Source: Clostridia bacterium
GTDB taxonomy: Bacteria; Bacillota; Clostridia; TANB77; CAG-508
Reading direction: 5' to 3'
Length of the DNA: 64,000 bases
Assembly: GCA_017437145.1 (NCBI GenBank)
Contig: JAFSBT010000008.1
Coordinates: forward strand, 62,001-126,000
Shown here: positions 27,551 to 35,069 of the stretch, in pieces
How positions within the stretch are numbered: position 1 is the first letter of the stretch
How the letters are laid out: each line of letters starts with the position of its first letter
Made by a program: the position numbers and the translations under genes
Notes under the pieces: generated by a model
Seen by the model: only the letters and a program-made list of their open reading frames with translations
Databases searched by the model: none
Told to the model about the DNA's origin: nothing

Positions 27551-27634
27551 TGTAGGGGCGGGCCCTGTGTCCGCCCGAAATTATATATGGTCATTTCTTT
27601 GAAGCACAGGTCGCCGAGGGCGGCGACTCCTACA
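27551..27634. repeat. Two hairpin repeats of the TGTAGGGGCG family
   Basis: Copy one (27551-27577) is TGTAGGGGCGGGCCC / GTGTCCGCCC. Copy two (27609-27634) has the inner stem GTCGCCGAGGGCGGCGAC and a degenerate CTCCTACA end. They are joined by the linker GGTCATTTCTTTGAAGCAC, which also precedes other copies. Confidence 0.87.
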
Positions 27635-27639
27635 TTAAT

Positions 27640-28882
27640 TTATAGCATTGAAATTGCTTTTAAGATTCCTATTTTACCATATTGGTAAGTAAGTCCACCT
27701 TGTAAATATGCCATATACGGTTCTTTTATTGGAGCATCACATGATAATTCAATTGAAGAACCTTGTACAAATGTTCCTGCAGCCATTATAACTTTATTTG
27801 TATAACCAGGCATGTCCCATGGTTCTGGTATAGACTTTGAGTCTACAGGAGAACCCATTTGTATTCCTTGACAGAATTTTATAAGTTTTTCTGCTTCACC
27901 AAATTCTATCATTTGGACAATATCTGCTCTTTCTTCATCAAATTTAGGATACACTTTATATCCAAGTTCTTCTAACATTTTACTTGCAAACACTGCTGTT
28001 TTTAAACTACTTGCAACAACTTGTGGTGCAAAGAAAAGACCTTGTAAAAATTGTTTATTGATTCCCAATGAAGGACCAACTTCTTTTCCTAATCCTGGTG
28101 CTGTTAATCTTTCTGCTACAAGTTCTATTAAATCTTTTTTACCTACAACATATGCTCCATTTGGTGAAACTCCTCCACCTAAATTCTTTATTAATGAACC
28201 TACTGCTAAGTCTGCGCCTACTTCTGTTGGTTCCTTTGTTCCAACAAATTCACAATAGCAATTATCAACCATAATAATAACTTCATTATCTATTTCTTTT
28301 ATGAATTTTATTACTTTTTCAAGTTTATCTATTCCGATACTATCTCTTGTATCATATCCTCTTGAACGTTGGATTGTTATTAATTTAATCTTTTCATTTT
28401 TTAATTTGTTTTCAATTTCTTCATAATTGAAGTCATTATCTTGTAAATCTATTTTGTCGAAATTTACACCAAAAGCTCTTAGTGAACTTTTATTTTCCAC
28501 TATTCCTATAACTTCATCTAATGTATCATATGGTTTCCCTGTAATACTTAATAATGTATCATTTGGTCTTAACACTCCAAATAAAGTAACTGTCAAAGCA
28601 TGTGTTCCTGATATGAATTGATTTCTTACTAAACTGTCTTCAGCTTTAAAAATGGTTGCAAAAATTTTTTCAATTGTATCTCTACCTATATCATCATAGC
28701 CATATCCTGTAGTTGAATTGAAATGAATATCTGATAGATTATTTTCTTGAAAAGCTCCGTAAAACTTTTAAACTATTATATTCAGCTATTTTATCTATTT
28801 GCTTAAATTGGTCTTGAATTTTATTTTCAACTTCTTCTGCTAATTCAATTATTTCTTTTTTAATTCCAAAATTTTGATACAT
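27640..28882 (-). CDS. Methionine gamma-lyase / YnbB-family PLP protein, read through a CGG +1 frameshift
   Basis: The ATG at 28882 follows AAAGGAG. After 41 codons the frame reaches CGG (28757-28759); reading C|GGA continues without interruption to 27640, giving 413 residues. The region just after the join, NSTTGYGYDDIGRDT, and later RNQFISGTHALTVTLFG are the N-terminal family motifs, and IKNLGGGVSPNGAYVVGKK contains the PLP-lysine region. The family (often labelled aluminium resistance protein) is a cystathionine-synthase-type PLP enzyme of uncertain substrate. Confidence 0.88.
28756..28759 (-). other. CGGA +1 frameshift site in the methionine gamma-lyase-like gene
   Basis: Upstream-frame codons are GTT TTA CGG AGC TTT TCA AGA AAA TAA. 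Reading C|GGA gives V-L-G-A-F-Q-E-N, which joins the N-terminal helix to the conserved body. Confidence 0.9.
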
Positions 28883-28923
28883 GATTTATTCTCCTTTACA
28901 TTATTTAGTATTCCTCATGGGGC

Positions 28924-28949
28924 ACGGACGACCAATGGTCGCCCCTACA
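28924..28949. repeat. TGTAGGGGCG-family hairpin repeat
   Basis: Stem GGACGACCA / TGGTCGCCC with right arm CGCCCCTACA. It is followed by another dispersed word, TATTCACTATTAACTATTCA, that also appears near 26240 and 51390. Confidence 0.85.
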
Positions 28950-29026
28950 TCAAAATTTGCAAAGCAAATTTTGTATTATTCACTATTAACTATTCATTAA
29001 GCACAGCGTAGCATACGCTCCTACAT

Positions 29027-29054
29027 AAAAGGCGGACAGTTACGTCCGCCTTTT
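29027..29054. terminator. Terminator of the CBS-domain membrane protein gene
   Basis: Perfect stem AAAAGGCGGAC / GTCCGCCTTTT with a six-base loop, symmetric so it can act in both directions. Confidence 0.88.
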
Positions 29055-29101
29055 ACATTATACTTTTATAACCGTAATTACGAACAGACTTCATTTTGTT
29101 C

Positions 29102-30427
29102 CTATTCGTCTTCTTCATCCTCATCCTCTGGTTCTTCTACAATATTTTTGCATGCTTTAACCCAAAGAATTCTTTTGTCTTCATATTCTTCAATTTTATA
29201 TGTTACTTTTTCTGTTTCTATAATAGGTTTTTCATCATCAGAAGGTATTCTTCCTAATTTATCTATTAGGTATCCTGATAATGTATCGTATTCTCCTTCT
29301 GGAATATCATCAATATCTAAAATTCTTCTTAAATCATAGATTGCAACACTTCCACTAATTAAAAATGTGTTACTATCAACTTCCTTAAAGTCATCCTCTA
29401 CTTCGTCATATTCGTCAAAAATGTCTCCAACTAGTTCTTCAAGAATATCTTCCATTGTTATAATTCCTGCTGTTCCACCATATTCATCAAGAACAATTGC
29501 CATTTGATGATTATTCTTTTGCATATCTTTAAACAACTCATTTATATTTTTATTTTCTGGTACAAAATATGCTTCTCTAACGATATTTTTTATTTTAGCT
29601 TCTCTCTTTTTGTTAATAAATGCAAGTAAATCTTTTATAAATAAAATTCCGACTATATTATCTACATTTTCCTCATATACTGGAATTCTACTGTATTTAT
29701 ATTCTTTTAAGTCTTCAAGTATTTCTGAAAGTTCAGATTTTATATCTACCGCATAAAGGTCTTTTCTATGTGTCATAACTTCTGAAACTACTTTATCATT
29801 AAACTCAAATACATTATTTATTAATTCTTTTTCTTCTTCCTCTATAGAACCCTTTTCTTCTCCAACATCTACCATCATTCTTATTTCTTCTTCTGTAACA
29901 ACTTCTTCATCCGTACTACCTACACCAAATAGCTTTGCTATTATATTTGTTGAAGCTGTTAAAAATTTAACAAATGGTGATGTTAGAATATTTATTAATC
30001 TTACTATTCCTACTGTTTTATATGCGATTTTTTCTGCATTTTTCATTCCTAATCTTTTTGGAACAAGTTCTCCAAAAACTAGTGAAAAATATGAAAGTAT
30101 TATTGTAATTAAAATAATTGAAATACTGTTCCAGGTTGCTTCACTAACTGCTGGTATCCATGAGTATAATACAGGTGCTAAATCATCTGCAAATGCATCT
30201 GCTGCAAAAGCACTTGATAAAAATCCAGCAAGAGTAATTCCTATTTGTATTGTTGCTAAAAACTTGCTTGGTTCTTTTAGCATTTTTCTAATTTTTTTTG
30301 CTTTTTTATTTCCTTCCTTTGCTTCTTTTTCAATTTTTGCATCATTTATAGATATGAATGCAATTTCTGTACATGCAAAAAATGCATTTACTAATATTAG
30401 TATTATTAAAACAAATACTTGTAGCAT
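29102..30427 (-). CDS. CNNM/CorC-type membrane protein with CBS pair (hemolysin-like)
   Basis: A 441-residue protein: an N-terminal DUF21 region with three to four membrane helices (about 1-150, including NAFFACTEIAFISIN), two CBS domains (about 205-330, with MTHRKDLYAV and AIVLDEYGGTAGIITMEDI) and a C-terminal CorC/HlyC domain (about 345-420) with YDTLSGYLIDKLGRIP. Family members are implicated in Mg2+ or Co2+ transport. The acidic tail ends EEPEDEDEEDE. A consensus promoter lies just upstream. Confidence 0.93.
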   Translation of the reverse strand: MLQVFVLIILILVNAFFACTEIAFISINDAKIEKEAKEGNKKAKKIRKMLKEPSKFLATIQIGITLAGFLSSAFAADAFADDLAPVLYSWIPAVSEATWNSISIILITIILSYFSLVFGELVPKRLGMKNAEKIAYKTVGIVRLINILTSPFVKFLTASTNIIAKLFGVGSTDEEVVTEEEIRMMVDVGEEKGSIEEEEKELINNVFEFNDKVVSEVMTHRKDLYAVDIKSELSEILEDLKEYKYSRIPVYEENVDNIVGILFIKDLLAFINKKREAKIKNIVREAYFVPENKNINELFKDMQKNNHQMAIVLDEYGGTAGIITMEDILEELVGDIFDEYDEVEDDFKEVDSNTFLISGSVAIYDLRRILDIDDIPEGEYDTLSGYLIDKLGRIPSDDEKPIIETEKVTYKIEEYEDKRILWVKACKNIVEEPEDEDEEDE

Positions 30428-30470
30428 TATTTATTCCGCTCTTCCTTCCTTATATAATTTCATAGCAAAT

Positions 30471-30499
30471 ATTATATATTTTATATGTATAAAAGTCAA
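30471..30499 (-). promoter_or_regulatory. Consensus sigma-A promoter of the CBS-domain gene
   Basis: On the minus strand TTGACT and TATAAT are separated by 17 bases, 44 bases upstream of the ATG. Confidence 0.85.
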
Positions 30500-30545
30500 G
30501 GGAAAACAAAGGTGGATAAGGTATATTTTACCTGTATTTTAAAAA

Positions 30546-31799
30546 TTAATATCCGGTCACCGGCAACGTAACCTCTTTTTGTTTATTTATAACTGTTGTT
30601 TCTGTTTCAATTTTTTCTTCTTCAATTATTACTTCTGTTTTTTCATTATTTATATTGAATTTTGCTGTTTCATTCAATGATATATCTACTTTAATTAATT
30701 TATCATATATGCTATACCCTGCTAATGTTCTTATTTCCTGAATATAATATTTCCCTGGCAATAGATTTTCTATTCTTATTTCTCCATTTTCATTTGTCTC
30801 CAATTCTGTATAAATTATATTTTTATTTTCATCCAATAAATTAAATTTGACACCTTGTAAAAATTCATTTGTTTTGTTGTCTTTTTTAACTATTACTATA
30901 TTTGTATTATTTTTTGTATAATAAACTTTTGCTTTTCCATCTCCATCTTCTAACATGCTTGTTGCTAATGCATAATCTTGTAAACTACTATTACCTGACG
31001 CTCCATATAAAACTGGTTTTGTTTTTACTTTTCCTTGTGCTTTTATTGTAAAGTTTCCATCTTTACTAACATTTTTTATTGGCATAATTATTTTAAACTT
31101 TTCATTATAAGAAAAATTATTCTTCTCTTTATTATTTAAATCTACAATTTTTGTTCCTTCTGGAAATTCTCCTTCGATATATATAATATATTCACTAAAT
31201 CCTGCATTTGACGTTACTGTAAATTCTTTAGAAACATAACTATTATCTAAACTATCCATATTCCAGTCAGTATTGATTTCATTAATATAAAGTTCTGAAG
31301 AAATTTTTGTTTCACTTGAATTTCTAGCAGCATTTACTATTTGATTTAAAGCATTTAAACATCTTTGTCCAGCTTCATCAATCGCGCTATATCCACTTGT
31401 ATCTCTATTGTAAATAATACAATAAATCGCTTGTTTTGTTGCCATATATGCTTCTCCTTCATTACTACATCCTAATTCTGCGCAAGATTTATATGGATAT
31501 CCATTTATTAAAGCTCTCCATATCATAACATTTGATAAGTTGCTTGTACTTACTGTATATGGTCCATTTTCTCCTACTCCTGGTAAATCTTTATTTACAC
31601 AATATGCTGGATATTCTACACCATCATTTGAATAAACAACAATTGTAGTGTAAACTTCAATTCCGTTATACATTAATAAATCTTTCACTCCTCCTTTAGA
31701 GTATAAATAAGCTTCAGTTATATTTGCTCCTAAACTTATGTTTACATTTAAACTAATTAGCATAATAATTATTGCTAATATCGATATACATTTTTTCAT
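30546..31799 (-). CDS. Thioester-domain (TQXA) and CnaB surface protein ending in LPVTGY
   Basis: A 417-residue protein with a signal peptide (about 1-24), an N-terminal thioester domain with YPAYCVNKDLPG (reactive Cys) and ATKQAIYC (Gln partner, TQxA-like), a middle region and one CnaB domain (about 285-390, with DENKNIIYTELETNENGEI and LPGKYYIQE). It ends in LPVTGY followed immediately by the stop. An LPXTG sorting signal normally has a hydrophobic stretch and a basic tail after the motif; both are absent. The sortase gene lies upstream in the same direction. Thioester domains form covalent bonds with host or surface targets. Confidence 0.83.
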   Translation of the reverse strand: MKKCISILAIIIMLISLNVNISLGANITEAYLYSKGGVKDLLMYNGIEVYTTIVVYSNDGVEYPAYCVNKDLPGVGENGPYTVSTSNLSNVMIWRALINGYPYKSCAELGCSNEGEAYMATKQAIYCIIYNRDTSGYSAIDEAGQRCLNALNQIVNAARNSSETKISSELYINEINTDWNMDSLDNSYVSKEFTVTSNAGFSEYIIYIEGEFPEGTKIVDLNNKEKNNFSYNEKFKIIMPIKNVSKDGNFTIKAQGKVKTKPVLYGASGNSSLQDYALATSMLEDGDGKAKVYYTKNNTNIVIVKKDNKTNEFLQGVKFNLLDENKNIIYTELETNENGEIRIENLLPGKYYIQEIRTLAGYSIYDKLIKVDISLNETAKFNINNEKTEVIIEEEKIETETTVINKQKEVTLPVTGY

Positions 31800-31840
31800 T
31801 TAATTACCTCTTTTCTTGTTTTTTAGTCATTTCTTTGTAG

Positions 31841-31867
31841 CACGGACGACCAATGGTCGCCCCTACA
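31841..31867. repeat. TGTAGGGGCG-family hairpin repeat
   Basis: Stem ACGACCA / TGGTCGC with right arm CGCCCCTACA, preceded by the word GTCATTTCTTTGTAGCACGG seen at other copies. Confidence 0.85.
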
Positions 31868-31897
31868 ATTTTTCATAAAATTGCTTTGTGCTTTTTA

Positions 31898-32470
31898 TCA
31901 TTTTTTCTCTATTCCTTGAATACATCTTCTATAACTTGGTTCATTTTCTACACAAGTTATCAATGTTATTCTATTATCATTAGTTTCTTGTAAATATGAC
32001 CAATCTGTATCTTCAATTATCGTGATTTCATTTACTAAATATGTTCTTGATTGATTTTCTATTTCATATATTATTTCATCTCCAATTTGTAAATCTTTTA
32101 TATTGGCAAAGTAATTTACAGGATATCCTCTGTTATGTGCTGCTAAACCTATATTTCCATCCCATAAACTAGTATTTTCAAAATGGCCTACATATTGATT
32201 CATAATATCCTCGCTGGTGCCTTCTGCAACAGGTGCAACCACATTAAATATTGGAATTTTTATTGTTCCAATTTGTCTTATTTCTTCTGTTGCTTTTTCA
32301 ATAACTTCTACACTTTCTTCTGTTTGATTATCAGTAAATTCTTCCGTTACTATATTATTTTTCTCTTGTACCATTTTATTTTGTTTTCTTTCTTCTTGTG
32401 TTATTTTGTTAAAAATTCCATATTCGATATCTTGCTTACTAATACTTGTCCATATATAGTTTAAACTCAT
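31898..32470 (-). CDS. Class D-like sortase
   Basis: The enzyme shows the sortase active-site residues in order: LAAHNRGYP (His), ITLITCVE (Cys, TLxTC motif) and YRRCIQG (Arg). The first 90 residues are a charged linker. The ATG at 32470 leaves only half of the expected membrane anchor; the same frame stays open upstream and encodes SIALVITIIIFMSLNYIW, so the true start is probably further up, perhaps the CTG at 32533 behind AGAGGTG. No ATG, GTG or TTG is available in that interval. It is just upstream of the thioester protein it may anchor. Confidence 0.85.
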   Translation of the reverse strand: MSLNYIWTSISKQDIEYGIFNKITQEERKQNKMVQEKNNIVTEEFTDNQTEESVEVIEKATEEIRQIGTIKIPIFNVVAPVAEGTSEDIMNQYVGHFENTSLWDGNIGLAAHNRGYPVNYFANIKDLQIGDEIIYEIENQSRTYLVNEITIIEDTDWSYLQETNDNRITLITCVENEPSYRRCIQGIEKK

Positions 32471-32695
32471 AAAAATTATTATAGTTATAACAAGAGCAAT
32501 CGAATTAACATTTAATTTTGTAAATGTAATCAGATAAGCATCACCTCTATTTTATTCAATTTTATTTTTTACTTTTTGGAAATTTAAAAGAAAAAATTTT
32601 TAGATTTATAATTGCAAGAACTGCAATTTAGAATATGATTAATTTTACAATGCTTGTTGTAAAAAGTAAAGAATTTTTCGTCGACAAAAAATGAC

Positions 32696-32731
32696 AAAAA
32701 AATAGCAAATATTTTTATATTTGCTATTTTT
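32696..32731 (-). terminator. Terminator of the gene at 32737
   Basis: Arms AAAAATAGCAAATAT and ATATTTGCTATTTTT around TTTT, with U-rich flank on the minus strand. Confidence 0.85.
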
Positions 32732-32736
32732 ATTAA

Positions 32737-33372
32737 TTATTTACTTTGTTCTGAATTATATTTTTCATTTTCTGCCATAATTTCTTCTACTACATTTTTT
32801 CCTAAAATTTCACTAGCTTTATCTGATCCAAGTTCAGTTACTGCTGCTCTTTTTAAAATATCTAATTCAGTAGAAGAGAATATTCTTGAACCTTTAGATA
32901 AAATTTCTTTTAATTCTGCAACTTCCATCTGTACACTACCACGATTTTTCATTCTAAAATCTAAACGTTTTAATTTCATTCTTAATTGTGATAAATTTGC
33001 TTCACCCTCAACAATTACATTACTTGGATATTTACTTAAATTTGGAACTTTTTTTCCAAGTCCTCTCATAAACATTAAATCTTCAGCTAACATATATTCA
33101 TAATTAAAGCCATTCGTTCTTGTTCTGATATAATCAAAAACCATTGCTTGATCTACTTTTTTTAATGCCTTAGATTCATCTACTTCTACATGCTCAACAA
33201 AATTTCTTCTTGGTATATCTGTTTTTGATGATTTACTTGATTTAACAGGTGCACTTCTATACCATATTGCCCTCATTTCATCAAATTCTTTTTTTCTTGC
33301 TATTTCATCTGGCGATAATCCTGCTCTTTTATTTCTTTTTTCTTCTTTTCTTTCACGTTTTGATTTTGCCAC
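32737..33372 (-). CDS. Basic hypothetical protein
   Basis: A 211-residue soluble protein with a very basic N-terminus (MAKSKRERKEEKRNKRAGL), a Ser/Lys linker and a more ordered region with FNYEYMLAEDLMFMRGLGK and ELGSDKASEILGKN. I do not recognise the family. It could bind nucleic acid, judging only from charge. It is monocistronic, with a ribosome binding site (AAAGGAG) and its own terminator. Confidence 0.6.
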   Translation of the reverse strand: MAKSKRERKEEKRNKRAGLSPDEIARKKEFDEMRAIWYRSAPVKSSKSSKTDIPRRNFVEHVEVDESKALKKVDQAMVFDYIRTRTNGFNYEYMLAEDLMFMRGLGKKVPNLSKYPSNVIVEGEANLSQLRMKLKRLDFRMKNRGSVQMEVAELKEILSKGSRIFSSTELDILKRAAVTELGSDKASEILGKNVVEEIMAENEKYNSEQSK

Positions 33373-33507
33373 AAAATCAACTCCTTTTATTTAAAATCCT
33401 TATATATTATACTATTTTTTCCGTTTTATGTCAAGTTGTTGCGTTTTTTTTATTAGTGTGCTAAAATATTTTAGGTTATTGTTTTTTTATTTAAAAATTT
33501 CTTCGAA

Positions 33508-33535
33508 GGTCGGTCGACCAATGGTCGCCCCTACA
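33508..33535. repeat. TGTAGGGGCG-family hairpin repeat
   Basis: Stem GTCGACCA / TGGTCGCC with right arm CGCCCCTACA, preceded by CTTCGAAGG. It lies in the 235-base gap before the DUF4364-like gene. Confidence 0.83.
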
Positions 33536-33607
33536 AATTACATCTTTAAAATCAAGCATGAACAGCAACTATTTTATTACATCTTTACTTTAAGGAGTGT
33601 TCTTTAA

Positions 33608-34153
33608 ATGAAACTTAATTCAGACAGCGAAACTTTAGCTGAAAATAAAGCTTTAATTTTATATATTCTTGATAAAGTGTCAAAACCTATTAACAATGAC
33701 GCTCTTTTAAAGTTGGTTTTATCAATTGAAAATATGAATTATTTTTATTTTCAACAATTTTTATTAGATTTAATCGAAAATAAATATATAGTCTCTTACG
33801 AGCAAAATGGAGAAACTATATATGAGCTTACATCTGAAGGAAAAACAGCTTTAGAATTAACTGTTGATTTAATTCCTGGGATTATTAAATTTAGAGTCGA
33901 TAATAATTTTAAAGAAAATTTAGGTAAAATAGAAGATGAAATGTCAATAACTGCAGATTATATACCTCATAGTGAAAATGAGTATAGTGTAAAATGTAAA
34001 ATCGTAGAAAACAATCAAATTTTATTTGAAGTTCAAACATATGCAGGAACTCAAGAACAAGCTAAATTAATTGCTGATAATTGGCTAAAAAATGCTAGTA
34101 AACTTTATCCAAAAATATTGGGAATTTTACAAGATGAAATTTCTGAAAATTAA
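33608..34153 (+). CDS. DUF4364-family protein
   Basis: A 181-residue soluble protein starting behind AAGGAG. The order (winged-helix-like N-terminus with NKALILYILDKVSKPINNDALLKLVL, then YFYFQQFLLDLIENKYI and YELTSEGKTALELTVDLIP) matches DUF4364, a Firmicutes family of probable regulators with a helix-turn-helix-like fold. Its function is not known. It is convergent with the methyltransferase gene across a long hairpin (34164-34268). Confidence 0.75.
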   Translation: MKLNSDSETLAENKALILYILDKVSKPINNDALLKLVLSIENMNYFYFQQFLLDLIENKYIVSYEQNGETIYELTSEGKTALELTVDLIPGIIKFRVDNNFKENLGKIEDEMSITADYIPHSENEYSVKCKIVENNQILFEVQTYAGTQEQAKLIADNWLKNASKLYPKILGILQDEISEN

Positions 34154-34163
34154 CATATATATT

Positions 34164-34268
34164 AAAAAAGTATATCAATATTTTTCATTAAAACTTTAAA
34201 GGTCTCACGGGTTATCTGTATGCTAGGGCTCTTAAAGCTTTTAATTCAAAATATTGATATACTTTTTT
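34164..34268. terminator. Long composite hairpin between convergent genes
   Basis: Twenty-two-base outer arms (AAAAAAGTATATCAATA and its complement) enclose a second stem ATTAAAACTTTAA / TTAAAGCTTTTAAT, and the apical 30 bases GGTCTCACGGGTTATC...AGGGCTC are G+C-rich and not palindromic. The A- and T-rich ends allow termination in both directions. The apical sequence looks conserved, but I do not recognise it. Confidence 0.6.
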
Positions 34269-34299
34269 ATGATTTATAGATAAATTCTTTTAAAAGAAT

Positions 34300-35064
34300 T
34301 TATCTATTTTGTCTTACATATTCGTACAATATTATTCCTGTTGCTACTGATGCATTTAAGCTTTCTGTTTTTCCTATCATAGGAATTTTCACCTTTTCAT
34401 TTGATATTTCTATTATGTCTTTTGAAATTCCGTTTCCCTCATTCCCAACTACTACTATTGATTTTTTATAGTCAATATCATAAATTGTTTTGTCTGTTTC
34501 TAGTATGCTTGAAACAACTTTATATCCTTTATTTTGCATATTTTTTAATAATTCTACTAGATTTTCACTCTCAATTATTTTTACCCTGAATATCGCTCCC
34601 ATTGTAGAACGTATAACTTTTGAATTATATGCATCTGCACTTCCTTTAGATACTATAATTTGAGTTAGCCCAACACTATCTACTGTTCTTAAAATTGTCC
34701 CAATATTTCCTGGGTCTTGTATATTATCTAAAACTACAATTACATCTTCATTATAATTTATATTTAAGTCTGTTCCATCTTTTCCTATAATCGCTAATAT
34801 TCCTTGTGGATTTTTTACTTCTGTAATACTATCAAATACAATTTTATTAACATATGTTTTCTCAATATTACATTCATATATGTCATTATCTTTTAAATAA
34901 TCTTCACACACTATAATATTTTTTATATGAACCTCTTCTTTAATTGCTTCATTAACAAGTCTTAACCCTTCTACAATATACTCATTAAACTCGTCTCTGT
35001 ATTTTTTTTCTTTTAATTTTTTGATGTGTTTAATTGTTTCATTTTCTTTACTAGTAATTATCAT
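34300..35064 (-). CDS. SpoU/TrmH-family 2'-O-ribose RNA methyltransferase
   Basis: A 254-residue protein with an N-terminal substrate-binding domain (about 1-95, with KKYRDEFNEYIVEGLRLVNE) and a SPOUT domain with the three family motifs: VVLDNIQDPGNIGTILRT (motif 1), VVGNEGNGIS (motif 2) and IPMIGKTESLNASVATGI (motif 3). Family members methylate a ribose of rRNA or tRNA; the exact target is not clear. It starts five bases after the stop of mfd, so the two are co-transcribed. Confidence 0.92.
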   Translation of the reverse strand: MIITSKENETIKHIKKLKEKKYRDEFNEYIVEGLRLVNEAIKEEVHIKNIIVCEDYLKDNDIYECNIEKTYVNKIVFDSITEVKNPQGILAIIGKDGTDLNINYNEDVIVVLDNIQDPGNIGTILRTVDSVGLTQIIVSKGSADAYNSKVIRSTMGAIFRVKIIESENLVELLKNMQNKGYKVVSSILETDKTIYDIDYKKSIVVVGNEGNGISKDIIEISNEKVKIPMIGKTESLNASVATGIILYEYVRQNR

Positions 35065-35069
35065 ATTTA

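Noticed and set aside
28058-28274. Plus-strand reading frames inside the minus-strand genes (for example within the methionine gamma-lyase-like gene)
   Set aside because: They lack ribosome binding sites, have low-complexity Leu/Ser/Phe-rich products typical of antisense frames in AT-rich DNA, and overlap clearly conserved genes.
30540-30600. A CGG frameshift that would add a membrane anchor after LPVTGY
   Set aside because: The CGG triplets in this stretch are out of frame, and the alternative frames stop quickly or encode no hydrophobic segment.
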